DNA of 64,000 nt from GCA-2718815 sp963578105 (lineage in GTDB: Bacteria; Planctomycetota; Planctomycetia; Pirellulales; Pirellulaceae). The notes under the pieces were generated by a model, which saw only the letters and a list, made by a program, of their open reading frames with translations, ran no database searches and was not told the DNA's origin. Of the stretch, positions 43,646 to 52,700 are shown piece after piece. How positions within the stretch are numbered: position 1 is the stretch's first letter; every line of letters starts with the position of its first letter. A program made the position numbers and the translations under genes. The DNA lies in the NCBI GenBank assembly GCA_963578105.1, contig CAUZBP010000001.1:227607-291606 (forward strand), written 5' to 3'.

Positions 43646-45073
43646 ATGGAACATCCGATGAATCGCTACGCACCAAACAGTCTTTCGCGTCGAGGATTCC
43701 TGCAGCATTCGATTGCCGGTGCAGGTCTGTGGGCGGCAAATCGGCCCCTCGCGGTTCTGGGCGGACACGGGCTTGGTGAGGTCCAGCGTCCCAAGGTTGC
43801 CGCGGTATTCACGGAATTTCGTTTTCGCTCGCACGCCTACAACATTCTGGAAAATTTCATGGGACCCTACCTGTTCAACGGTACGGTGACGGATCCAGGC
43901 GTCGACATTGTTTCGTTCTATGCAGATCAATTTCCTGCAGATGACATGACGCGCAAGGTGGCTGAACGGACGGGAATCGTTTTGTGTGAGACGATTGAAC
44001 AAGCGGTCTGTCTGGATGGTAATGATGTTGCTGTGGATGCGGTTTTACTGATCGGGGAACACGGCAAGTACCCGCGCAACCGACTGGGACAGGTGATGTA
44101 TCCGCGTAAGCTGTTTTTTGACGCGGTCGTAGCTCCCATGAAGCGCAGTGGAAAATTCGTTCCAGTCTTCAATGACAAGCACCTGTCGTATCGCTGGGAT
44201 TGGGCGAAGGAAATGTACGACACAGCCGGGGAACTTGGTATTCCCTTCATGGCTGGCAGTTCGGTGCCACTCGCACAGCGTACACCGGATCGGGAACTGC
44301 CACAGAACGCTGAGATCGAGGAAGCTGTGTCGATCCATGGTGGCGGGTTCGAAAGTTATGATTTCCATGGTTTAGAAGTGCTGCAGTCAATCGTTGAATC
44401 CCGCCGGGGAGGAGAAGCGGGTGTTACGTGCGTCGAGTTTCTCAAAGGGGAAAAGTTGGACCAGGCGCTGCAGACGGGCCGCATCTCGCAGTCGTTGGTT
44501 GACGCGGCGATGAAGGCTGAGCGCGACGCGGACATTGAACGGCAACCATTTCCAGACCCCGCGAATCCTCAACCAGGGAAAATCCCGCCGAGGAAAAAAG
44601 AAGACTTTCGGCAACTGGAAAAAAAACATGCCATCCTGCTTACCTATCGCGACGGCTTTCGCGCAACGGTGATGGCGGTCGGAAGCAGTTCGAACCGTTG
44701 GAATTTTGCTTGTCGGCTGAAAGACGAAACAGCACCCCGCGCGACAGCGTTCATCAATGGTCCCTGGGGAAATCGTTGTCTGTTCAAAGCGCTTTCCTAT
44801 GCGATTCAATATCTATTTCGTACGCGTCGGCAACCTTATCCGGTGGAACGTACGTTGCTTGTCAGCGGGGCGTTGGAAGCCGCGGTTCACTCGTCGGATC
44901 AGGTTCGTCCCATCGAGACGCCTCATCTCGAGTTCGGCTACCAGCCGATTGACTTTCGGGAGATGCGGGAAACGGGTGCCTCCTGGGAAGTGATCACTTC
45001 AGAGACCCCCCAGCCCATCGAGTTCAGTCCCGGGGCTGATGTTGAATTTGCGAGGCAGGCAAAACATTCTTAG
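43646..45073 (+). CDS. Tat-exported protein of unknown function, paralogue 1
   Basis: About 475 residues from ATG 43646 (GGGA close before it; ATG 43658 is the alternative). Twin-arginine signal LSRRGFLQHSIAGAGLWAA. The first third looks Rossmann-like (PKVAAVFTEFRFRSHAYNILE, then VDIVSFYADQFPADDM, VDAVLLIGEHGKYPRN), as in the Gfo/Idh/MocA fold, though a GxGxxG motif is absent. Then VFNDKHLSYRWDWAKEMYD, MAGSSVPLA, RRGGEAGVTCVEFL and PYPVERTLLVSGALEAA follow. The gene at 59855-61183 is a paralogue with the same motif order. Neither enzyme activity nor substrate can be named. Confidence 0.75.
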   Translation: MEHPMNRYAPNSLSRRGFLQHSIAGAGLWAANRPLAVLGGHGLGEVQRPKVAAVFTEFRFRSHAYNILENFMGPYLFNGTVTDPGVDIVSFYADQFPADDMTRKVAERTGIVLCETIEQAVCLDGNDVAVDAVLLIGEHGKYPRNRLGQVMYPRKLFFDAVVAPMKRSGKFVPVFNDKHLSYRWDWAKEMYDTAGELGIPFMAGSSVPLAQRTPDRELPQNAEIEEAVSIHGGGFESYDFHGLEVLQSIVESRRGGEAGVTCVEFLKGEKLDQALQTGRISQSLVDAAMKAERDADIERQPFPDPANPQPGKIPPRKKEDFRQLEKKHAILLTYRDGFRATVMAVGSSSNRWNFACRLKDETAPRATAFINGPWGNRCLFKALSYAIQYLFRTRRQPYPVERTLLVSGALEAAVHSSDQVRPIETPHLEFGYQPIDFREMRETGASWEVITSETPQPIEFSPGADVEFARQAKHS

Positions 45074-45112
45074 CGTGGTTGCTGCTGTTCAGTCGTCCCT
45101 TGACGAGTGACC

Positions 45113-46402
45113 CTAGCTGCCGATCACTGCAGATTGGGCGATGTTCGACACGCCATTGAATAACGACCGGCTGCTGGAAAGGGATTGGGTCGTAAGCAGG
45201 ATGCAGAACAAGTCGCGTGCGGGATCCGCCCAGGCCACGGTTCCGGTGGCACCCACGTGGCCGAAGGTCCCTGGCGATCCGAGATCTCCGAAATAGTTGT
45301 AGACCGGCGAATCTCTCAGGGCCCAGCCGAGTCCCCAGGGAGTTCCGGTGGCCCGGTTGTGATCTCGAGTCATGGCCCCTGTCGTGGCGGGTGAAAAGAG
45401 ACGAAACGGGCCATAGGCACCACCGTTTAAGAAAGTTTGTAACAAGATGGCCAAATCGCCTGTCGTACTGTGTAACCCGCCCCAGGGATGTCCCGTATCG
45501 CGCCAATAGGGTGAATTGGCGCCCCAGTGTTTTGGAGTTTTCGGGTCGCCACCCTCCTGAAAAAATGCCGTCTCTTCGATTTTCATGCCGTCCAATCCGA
45601 GAACGGTGTGTTTCATGCCCAACGGGTCGAAGATCTTGCGGCGCAGAAAATCACGCAGGGGTAAATTTGTTAGTCGTTCGGTGATTTCTCCGGCCAGCAG
45701 CGTACCCATGCTCTGGTAGGAAAACCCGGTACCCGGTTCATACAGTAGTGGAGTCCGCAAGGCTGCAGCCACGAATTCGCTCAGGGGAGCATGCGCCAGA
45801 CGCAGTTGTCGGTTTTCGGGAACCATGTCCGGCATGCCGGACGTATGAGACAACAGGTGCCCCACCTTCACCTTTTCTTTGTGCTCGCCCTGAAATTCCG
45901 GCAGGTAGTGCTGAACGGGGTCTGAGAGTTGGACCCGGCCTTGTTCCACCAGTAACATCAAACCGCACACCGTGACCGGCTTTGAGATCGACGCCAGCAG
46001 GTAAACCGTATTCGGTTGAGTTGCCGGTGCGCCGGGGTCAGGATTCAGACGGCCGAAGCCCCGGTGCAGGACCACTTTACCGTGCCGCGCTACCAGCACC
46101 GAGGCGGAGGTGATCTTTCCACTTTGTGTTTCCGCCTGTAGTCGCTGAGCGATGAGTTGCAAACGCTTGCCGCACATTCCAACCTGGGCGGGATCGCCCG
46201 GTGCGAGGATCCTGGACCCACGGTCTGGATGGTGATGATGTGCTGGCCGTGCGCTCGTCGGCTCGGCATGGGAGCTGCCTGGCAGAGACCGAGCCAGACT
46301 GGCACCGGTAAGCGCCAGGGTCCCGCCAGCCAGTACCTGCCGCCTCGTTGGCCTCAGGGGTGAGTGTTTCCAACCTGCCGGCTGACTGGGAATTAGGCGC
46401 AT
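45113..46402 (-). CDS. Tat-exported serine hydrolase of the beta-lactamase (class C/esterase) family
   Basis: About 429 residues from ATG 46402, which has AAGGAA at good spacing. Twin-arginine signal PTRRQVLAGGTLALTGASLA. The catalytic S-x-x-K is ASISK (S138, K141). GTGFSYQSMGTLLAGEI carries the Tyr motif, and GHVGATGT near the end is the third motif. LLSHTSGMPDMVPE and FDPLGMKHTVLG are also typical. These proteins are mostly esterases or peptidoglycan/peptide hydrolases and rarely true lactamases. It converges with the Tat-exported gene above. Confidence 0.88.
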   Translation of the reverse strand: MRLIPSQPAGWKHSPLRPTRRQVLAGGTLALTGASLARSLPGSSHAEPTSARPAHHHHPDRGSRILAPGDPAQVGMCGKRLQLIAQRLQAETQSGKITSASVLVARHGKVVLHRGFGRLNPDPGAPATQPNTVYLLASISKPVTVCGLMLLVEQGRVQLSDPVQHYLPEFQGEHKEKVKVGHLLSHTSGMPDMVPENRQLRLAHAPLSEFVAAALRTPLLYEPGTGFSYQSMGTLLAGEITERLTNLPLRDFLRRKIFDPLGMKHTVLGLDGMKIEETAFFQEGGDPKTPKHWGANSPYWRDTGHPWGGLHSTTGDLAILLQTFLNGGAYGPFRLFSPATTGAMTRDHNRATGTPWGLGWALRDSPVYNYFGDLGSPGTFGHVGATGTVAWADPARDLFCILLTTQSLSSSRSLFNGVSNIAQSAVIGS

Positions 46403-46538
46403 TTGATTCCTTCTGTAGGTGCTGTTTGAAGCGTTAAGTATAGCTTCCTGAAGGGCCGGGCGGTAAGAAATGGGGTGCCTGTCCACCCGTCGCAGGCGGG
46501 ACGAGTCCGGAATGAAGTCGTTTCAGGTGGCTCTCGAT

Positions 46539-47432
46539 CTATTGGCCCCGCACGTTCATTCGGAGTGAATAAAATCCAGTTTGTGCCGTGACAAACAGCG
46601 TCTTGGAATCTTTCCCGCCAAACGTCACATTGGCCGGACCCTCCGGGATCTCGATCAGTGCGATCTGTTTTCCCTGGGGAGAGTAGACGCGAATTCCACC
46701 GCTTGTGAGATAAAGATTGCCCCGCTCGTCCAACGTCATCCCGTCAGACCCATACGGCGCGATCTGCCTGCGAGCGGTGAGGGACCCGTCTCCAAGAATC
46801 CGGTAGACATAGGTTTTCTTGTCACCCGGATCGGTCACATACAGTTGTTTTCCATCTGCCGTTCCGATGATGCCGTTGGGTTTGACCAGGTTGTCGATCA
46901 CGCGCACAACATCGCCATGAATGGGTTTGATGTAATAGACGTGAAATCCGGTTTGCTGGAGATCGTCCTGGTCTCCGTAGCGAGGGTCCGTGAAGTAGAC
47001 GCCACCCAGGGGATCGATCCAGAGGTCGTTGGGACTGTTCAACTTCTTTCCCCCGTAGTTGTCGGCCAGCACTTTCAACTTGCCATCGGGTGACATGGAA
47101 GTAACGCGTCGACTGCCACCTTCGCAGGCCAGCAAGTTTCCAGCTTTGTCGAAAACCAAGCCGTTGGCGCGGCCGGAGTTCTCACGGAAAGTGCTCAGCT
47201 TCGCACCGACCGACCACTTGTGAATCCGGCTGTTGGGAATGTCGGAAAAGAAGACGTTACCTTCCTTGTCGCTTGCTGGACCTTCGGTAAATCGAAAACC
47301 ATCGGCGAGTTGGATCACCTGTGCTCCCTTTGACACCAGGCCGGCGTGATCGCTTGCGCAGATCCTTGCGGAAGAGCCAATGACAATACAGATGACGCTC
47401 AGAGTCCAAATACAAGAGGGTCTTAGCAACAT
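46539..47432 (-). CDS. SMP-30/gluconolactonase/LRE-like secreted lactonase
   Basis: 297 residues from ATG 47432 (GAGGAGC before it), with a signal peptide (LLRPSCIWTLSVICIVIGSSARICA). The propeller carries the SMP-30 motifs FTEGPASDKEGNVFFSDIPN with the metal-binding Glu, GRANGLVFDKAGNLLACEGG with the Asn, NSPNDLWIDPLGGVYFTDPRYG with the second Asn, and YGSDGMTLDERGNLYLTSG with the Asp. It would hydrolyse an aldonolactone in the periplasm, consistent with a sugar-acid pathway. It lies upstream of the serine hydrolase on the same strand, 136 bases apart. Confidence 0.88.
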   Translation of the reverse strand: MLLRPSCIWTLSVICIVIGSSARICASDHAGLVSKGAQVIQLADGFRFTEGPASDKEGNVFFSDIPNSRIHKWSVGAKLSTFRENSGRANGLVFDKAGNLLACEGGSRRVTSMSPDGKLKVLADNYGGKKLNSPNDLWIDPLGGVYFTDPRYGDQDDLQQTGFHVYYIKPIHGDVVRVIDNLVKPNGIIGTADGKQLYVTDPGDKKTYVYRILGDGSLTARRQIAPYGSDGMTLDERGNLYLTSGGIRVYSPQGKQIALIEIPEGPANVTFGGKDSKTLFVTAQTGFYSLRMNVRGQ

Positions 47433-47615
47433 AAACAGCTCCTCACGGATGGGAAAGATGTTTTCTCCGCCTGCTGGGAGGGGAGCGGGTCGAGTTGTTC
47501 GTCGGCTGGGTTCCTCACGCATTACAATGAATCTGCGGACCAGGTGACCCGCCGTGAAAAATCAAATGTCCGGGTCGGTCACCGACGGGGAAAAGTCTGG
47601 TTGGGATGAGTGGTT

Positions 47616-48551
47616 CTAGGAATGTTGCGACGGCAGTTCGGCAGAAGCCTGAAGCAGATCAGCCACCGGGGTAGTGTGCCAGCCCGCAGCCCGTTTTTCC
47701 CAATAGAGGTCGCGGAGTTGGCAGGTGATCCGGCCGGGTGTTCCGTTGCCGATGGGGCGGTCGTTAACCGTGGTGACCGGGTAGATGCCACCGGCAGTCG
47801 ATGAAAGGAACGCTTCTTCTGCATGCTCCAGATCCTGGGGATGAAGCTGGGTCGCCTCGGCGGCGAAACCGATTTGCCGACACAGATCGAATACAGTGCG
47901 ACGGGTGATGCCTTCCAGTAAATTGTCGCCCGGAGTCAATGCCGCATTGTCCTGCACGATCCAGATGTTAAATCCCGGACCCTCGGTAAGGAAGCCGTCC
48001 ACCGAAAGCAGGACAGGTTGGTCGGCCCCGGCGTCCAACGCCTCGAACTGGGCCCGGGTCAAGTCCATGCGATTGAAGTTTTTGCAACGTTGATTGATTG
48101 CGGCGTTGGGGGCGCGGCGTGTCTGAGCAACCCATAGGTGCGCACCGGTTTGAGCGCGGTCTTCCGGTACGCACGAGTAATAAGGTATGACGCAGGCTAC
48201 GAACTCTTGTTCGCAAAGTCGCAAATCGCCGAAGGGGGCGCCTGTCGGGTATCGCCCTCGCAGGCAGAGCATGTAGACCAGGGCTGCGGACAGGCCGGTC
48301 CGGTGGACGCACTGCGCCGCGATCTGCTTTATCGCGTCGTCTGAGCATGGAAGCGTCATGTAGACATATTCCACCGACTTGCGCAAACGCGCCATGTGAT
48401 CATCCAGGCGAAAGAAGTTGCCATCCCACACCGATACCGCGTCGAAGACGACATCACTTTTTATGAAGGCTGGATCCAGCAGTGGAATGGTCGCTTCGGA
48501 GATCGGTAGATAGTGTCCGCCCTGATAGGCCACCCCTTGCGAATGAGCCAT
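47616..48551 (-). CDS. Class IV (branched-chain/D-amino acid) PLP aminotransferase
   Basis: 311 residues. Motifs: SDVVFDAVSVWDGNFFRLDDHMARL (family opening), RCKNFNRMDLTRAQFEA with the PLP Lys candidate, LLSVDGFLTEGPGFNIWIVQD and EGITRRTVFDLCRQIG. It makes an amino acid from a keto acid. Substrate and stereochemistry are not determined; D-amino acid, 4-amino-4-deoxychorismate lyase and (R)-selective amines are all possible. It is a neighbour of the DapA-family aldolase on the same strand, 217 bases downstream. Confidence 0.88.
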   Translation of the reverse strand: MAHSQGVAYQGGHYLPISEATIPLLDPAFIKSDVVFDAVSVWDGNFFRLDDHMARLRKSVEYVYMTLPCSDDAIKQIAAQCVHRTGLSAALVYMLCLRGRYPTGAPFGDLRLCEQEFVACVIPYYSCVPEDRAQTGAHLWVAQTRRAPNAAINQRCKNFNRMDLTRAQFEALDAGADQPVLLSVDGFLTEGPGFNIWIVQDNAALTPGDNLLEGITRRTVFDLCRQIGFAAEATQLHPQDLEHAEEAFLSSTAGGIYPVTTVNDRPIGNGTPGRITCQLRDLYWEKRAAGWHTTPVADLLQASAELPSQHS

Positions 48552-48768
48552 GCTGCACCTGCTATTGATTGACCGGTCAAAGACTAATGTGGACTATAGT
48601 GGCTACCGGACATTATAGAACAAGGGAACTGGAATGCCTGCCCCCTGCCTGGTCCTGCCTGCTTTTCTGAAACCCGGCTGAGATGCGAAGACCAAGCCTC
48701 ATCCGGTGCTGCAACACTCAGGGACAGCAAACTTCCGGCAGGCAAAGGCAGACGAATTTGTCCCGGAG

Positions 48769-49677
48769 TCATTCGAACTCTGGCAGGAACTTCTTGACCT
48801 TCTCGAAGGCCCGGGCTGCCTCGGTCTCCGTCATGGGTGTCTTGGGTGGTGCCACCCACTTTTCCATGATACCAAGTTGGCTCAGCATGGCCTTGCCGCT
48901 GGCAGTCAGGTATTCGTGCAGCGGCAGAAAGATGGACTGGAAGTCGTTGACCCGCCGCTGGGCGGCAAAGGCCGCGACGTGGTCCCCGGCCAGCCAGGCG
49001 TCGTAGATGCGGGTTGCCAATTGGGGTGCCACGTTGGCCAGCAATCCCGTAGTTGCACAGACACCCGCGTCGAGCAGTTGCAGGTAGCACATGTCGCCAC
49101 CCACGATCACCCGGAAGTCGGATTCCCGTCCCATCGCCGCCAGGTAAGCCAGCGTATTGGCTGGACTGTTCGAACTATCCTTGGTACCGACGACTCCCAC
49201 GTCCCGCAGTCTTGGGAGGGTCATCGGTTCTACAGTGACTTTCGTCATTTGGGGAAAATTGTAGAACAGAACAGGAAGGGAAGTCGCCTGGACCAGATTT
49301 TCGAAGTAACCCACGACTTCGTCCTGCGTCATGGAAAAATAAAAAGGAGGGGTAGCCAGTAGGCCGTCGGCGCCCAGGTCGGCAGCCGCTTGTGCGTGCT
49401 CGTGAGTTCGCCGCACGTTCGGCTGGCCGCAACCAACCACGACCGGAACTTGACCGGAAACCTCGTCAACGACTGTTCGAATTGCGATCTCTCGCTGGTC
49501 TTCATCGATGCCGGCAAATTCTCCTGACGAGCCCAGCACCACCACTCCCAGGCAACCGTGGTCGATGACGCGGCGGGTGAGCCGGCACATGGCCGCACGA
49601 TCCACAGCATATTGTTCATCCAAGGGTGTCAACAATGCGGGAAAGTTTCCTCGAATTCGTTCCTGGAAGGAAGTCAT
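48769..49677 (-). CDS. DapA/NanA-family aldolase (dihydrodipicolinate synthase family)
   Basis: 302 residues from ATG 49677 (an upstream TTG also fits). Class I aldolase with Schiff-base Lys in VVGTKDSSNS (K166), Tyr in LFYNFPQ (Y139), and GSSGEFAGI at the GTTGE position. RRRS/ATPPFYF and IVGGDMCYLQLLDAGVCATTGLLANVAPQ also fit. Lack of the exact DapA substrate Arg pattern suggests a sugar-acid aldolase, such as 4-hydroxy-2-oxoglutarate or 2-keto-3-deoxy acid, rather than lysine synthesis. Confidence 0.88.
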   Translation of the reverse strand: MTSFQERIRGNFPALLTPLDEQYAVDRAAMCRLTRRVIDHGCLGVVVLGSSGEFAGIDEDQREIAIRTVVDEVSGQVPVVVGCGQPNVRRTHEHAQAAADLGADGLLATPPFYFSMTQDEVVGYFENLVQATSLPVLFYNFPQMTKVTVEPMTLPRLRDVGVVGTKDSSNSPANTLAYLAAMGRESDFRVIVGGDMCYLQLLDAGVCATTGLLANVAPQLATRIYDAWLAGDHVAAFAAQRRVNDFQSIFLPLHEYLTASGKAMLSQLGIMEKWVAPPKTPMTETEAARAFEKVKKFLPEFE

Positions 49678-49848
49678 CAAAAACTCTTTTCTTTCTGCGG
49701 GATTTGTTTGATGTCCATGGATGTGGACGGAACATGGAATTCGAGTCTAATTTTCCAGTCGAAATTTTCCTGGAAACGCTTGAGTCTACCACACCCCGTT
49801 GTTTGTCTCGACCGAATGAATTGACAGGCCCCGGGAAGAATCCGTAAA

Positions 49849-51270
49849 ATGGTAGTTGTTATGCTCACAATACATGGCAAAGGTGGACGGTTCTGCGACG
49901 GTCGGACGCGTCGCAACTTTCTGAAGGTCGGTGGGCTGGCCCTGGGTGGATTGTCGCTTCCCCAGATTCTGGCAGCTGAATCCAACGCCGGAATCTCCCC
50001 TTCTTCGAAGAAGGGGATTATCATGGTTCTGCTGCCGGGTGGACCGTCGCATCTGGACATGTACGATTTGAAGCCCGCTGCACCGGCGGAGATTCGTGGC
50101 GAGTTCAACCCGATCAGGACGAAGGTGCCCGGCATCGAGATCTGTGAACTCCTGCCGCGCACGGCTGCGATCATGGACAAGCTCGTGGTGGTCCGTTCAC
50201 TGGTCGGGCCTCGTAACGACCACAATATTCACTGGTGTGTCACTGGCTGGGAAAGTCACAAGGCGCAAATCGCGTCGCCCGAAATTTCTGGATATCCACC
50301 CGGAGGATGGCCCTCGATCGGTGCCGTCCTTTCCAAGATGAAGGGGCCGGTGGTTCCGGGGGTGATTCCATCTGTGGATTTGATTCCTACGCACTACGAT
50401 GCCCGTTTTATCTGCAGAACGGCTCCTGGCGAGTCTGGTTGTCTCGGTCCGACTTATTCCGCGTTCGAGGTTGAATCGGAGGGGAGTAGTAACATTTCCC
50501 TGGACCGAATCAGTCTGGATCGTTTGGGGAATCGGCGGGGCCTGCTTGCCAGCCTTGATCGGTTTCGCAGGAAGGCCGACCAGCCTGAAGTGATGGCCAG
50601 CCTGGACTCTTTTTCCGAGCAAGCCTATGGCGTTCTGACCTCGTCACGACTTGCAGAAGCGCTCAATTTGGAAAGAGAAGACGCCAAGCTGCTTTCGCGC
50701 TATGGTGTCGACCTTGCTGCGTCCCCCGAACGCGGCGGACAGGCACATCTGGATCAGTTCATTCTTGCTCGCCGGGTCATTGAAGCCGGTGCGCGTTGTG
50801 TGACGCTGGTGTGTACTCGTTATCCATTCGGCCGGATGACGCAAGGCGATTACAACTGGGACTGGCACACGGACAATTTCAACTCGGCCAGGGCCACCCT
50901 TCCGATACTCGATATCGGTCTGTCCGCCCTGATCGAAGATCTTGAGGTCCGTGGGCTGCTCGACGACATCTCGGTCGTCGTCTGGGGAGAGTTCGGTCGC
51001 ACGCCGTTGATCAACAAAAATGCGGGCCGCGATCATTGGCCGCATGTCGGTTCGGCGTTGCTTGCGGGGGGGGGGATGCGAACCGGCCAGGTCCTGGGCG
51101 CAAGTAATTCCAAGGGCGAATACCCGGCGGATCGTCCTGTTCATTTTCGCGAGATTTTTGCCACGCTGTACCACAATCTGGGCATCGATGCGGCCCGCAC
51201 CCAGTTTGTCGATCTTGAAGGTCGTCCCCACTATCTGCTGGACCGCGAGCCTCTGTCCGAATTGGTGTAA
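49849..51270 (+). CDS. DUF1501 family protein with twin-arginine signal
   Basis: 473 residues, start ATG 49849 with GGGAAG before it. Tat signal GRTRRNFLKVGGLALGGLSL, then VLLPGGPSHLDMYDLKPAAP (family opening), GPRNDHNIHWCVTGW, GGWPSIGAVLSKMKG, and WGEFGRTPLINKNAGRDHWPHVGSALLAGGG near the C-terminus. It is the second DUF1501 protein in the window but the more usual form, with no adjacent PSCyt1-type gene. It converges with the propeller gene at 51364. Confidence 0.93.
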   Translation: MVVVMLTIHGKGGRFCDGRTRRNFLKVGGLALGGLSLPQILAAESNAGISPSSKKGIIMVLLPGGPSHLDMYDLKPAAPAEIRGEFNPIRTKVPGIEICELLPRTAAIMDKLVVVRSLVGPRNDHNIHWCVTGWESHKAQIASPEISGYPPGGWPSIGAVLSKMKGPVVPGVIPSVDLIPTHYDARFICRTAPGESGCLGPTYSAFEVESEGSSNISLDRISLDRLGNRRGLLASLDRFRRKADQPEVMASLDSFSEQAYGVLTSSRLAEALNLEREDAKLLSRYGVDLAASPERGGQAHLDQFILARRVIEAGARCVTLVCTRYPFGRMTQGDYNWDWHTDNFNSARATLPILDIGLSALIEDLEVRGLLDDISVVVWGEFGRTPLINKNAGRDHWPHVGSALLAGGGMRTGQVLGASNSKGEYPADRPVHFREIFATLYHNLGIDAARTQFVDLEGRPHYLLDREPLSELV

Positions 51271-51363
51271 CGCGCACAGGCAAGACGGACAACAGGTCGG
51301 CGCCCGACGGGCGGGCCGCCTCTGTTGCTGGCACCAGGCACGAAATCAAGTGTTGCCTGCTAC

Positions 51364-52632
51364 TCAATGAAGTTGATCCGGGGAGACTCGCAGTACCGTG
51401 TAGGGCTGAATTGCCAGGATGTTCACATAGCCGTCCTGCCCCTCGCAGACACCCAGGATCACTCGCTTGCTTGTCAAATGGCCGTCCAGTTCATCGAAAC
51501 CGGGGCCGCTGAAATCAGGTTTGCGTTCAGCAATGGCCACCAGGCCGTGATCGGTTGGCGATTTGTCACCGGCGCGATAGCTGACCAGGTGCAGGCGATT
51601 GCCGCCGTCCTTGTTGTCGGTGATCGCGCACCAGACAGTTCCCGTGGGGCCCACGCACATGGCGCGGCAATCGGTACCCGTTCCGCCGGGAATCACGGTG
51701 CCCACATTACGACCCGGTATCGTGTCGCCTTTCGCTGTCAGATCGTACTCGTACAAGTAATTCGTCGACATGGGCTGCGAATAAAGCGTGCGGCGGTCAG
51801 GTGTGATGTCCCAGTTGATGGGATGACCATTCGGATCCGCCAGGTGCGATTCGGCGGTGGGCGGCTGACCGTCAATCGTCTGGTGCAGACGGCCCAACTT
51901 TTTCTCATCGGGGTTGTAGCGGGCGATGTCACCACCCACCAGCGGATGGTAAGCGCGGCCCAGCCAGTCGACGACGATGAAACCGTAAACGTGGTGGGTG
52001 TCGATCAGTTCACGATACGTCCCTGTTTTCAGATCCAGCACGAGAAAGACCGAGTTCTCTTCGGGGCCCGGGAGATGGTCTGAACAAGTTCCCACATAGG
52101 CCACCCCGCGCGATTCATCGGGCGTGATGGTGTTGATTCCCTGGTGCAGGATTGGAATCGGGTAGACTTTGGTCTTGTCTGTTTTCGGGTCGTAGACCAT
52201 GGGGTAACCACCTGGATAATCCTCGCGAGTTTCTGTTGCGTTGGGATAACCCTGCTTGGTGCCGAAATAAATCTTTCCACTGCGTCCCACGTTATTGCGG
52301 GTGTGAATCTTTGCCTGGGCCCCGAAACCCTTGATGTCGTGGCCGATAGCGGCATGGGTATCCACGACGACCTCCATGGTTTCCGAAGCTGGATCGAATT
52401 CGACCAGCCAGGAGTTGTCCGCGTTGGCGTGAGTACCGATGTACAGTTTGCGATTATGTCCTTCAATGATCGAGAAGTATCCTTCGCCGTCCGGAGCGGT
52501 TTCCGGTGGCACCAGGTAGGCGGTCGACTGGATCCATGTGCGGTCCTCTGCCTGCAGGCTTAATCCTGAAAACCCGCAGGTCAGAACCAGGCTAACGGTG
52601 AGTAAGCGTTTCCGGAATGGTAGGTGTTGCAC
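51364..52632 (-). CDS. Secreted beta-propeller protein of unknown function
   Basis: 422 residues from GTG 52632, which has GAGGAG eight bases before it. Signal peptide FRKRLLTVSLVLTCGFSGLSLQAE. Blade-like repeats: GRNRKLYIGTHAN-type GHNRKLYIGTHAN, GRSGKIYFGTKQ, RGVAYVGTCSDHLPGPEEN, WLGRAYHPLVGGDIARYNP. There is no recognised catalytic motif; it resembles other planctomycete exported propellers. It probably forms a unit with the PQQ-like gene 68 bases upstream on the same strand. Confidence 0.7.
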   Translation of the reverse strand: MQHLPFRKRLLTVSLVLTCGFSGLSLQAEDRTWIQSTAYLVPPETAPDGEGYFSIIEGHNRKLYIGTHANADNSWLVEFDPASETMEVVVDTHAAIGHDIKGFGAQAKIHTRNNVGRSGKIYFGTKQGYPNATETREDYPGGYPMVYDPKTDKTKVYPIPILHQGINTITPDESRGVAYVGTCSDHLPGPEENSVFLVLDLKTGTYRELIDTHHVYGFIVVDWLGRAYHPLVGGDIARYNPDEKKLGRLHQTIDGQPPTAESHLADPNGHPINWDITPDRRTLYSQPMSTNYLYEYDLTAKGDTIPGRNVGTVIPGGTGTDCRAMCVGPTGTVWCAITDNKDGGNRLHLVSYRAGDKSPTDHGLVAIAERKPDFSGPGFDELDGHLTSKRVILGVCEGQDGYVNILAIQPYTVLRVSPDQLH

Positions 52633-52700
52633 GTTGGGAACTCCTCATGAATGATGTTGGTTCGGCTCGCAAATCGACGTGGTTGCGAGGTCGTACTGGA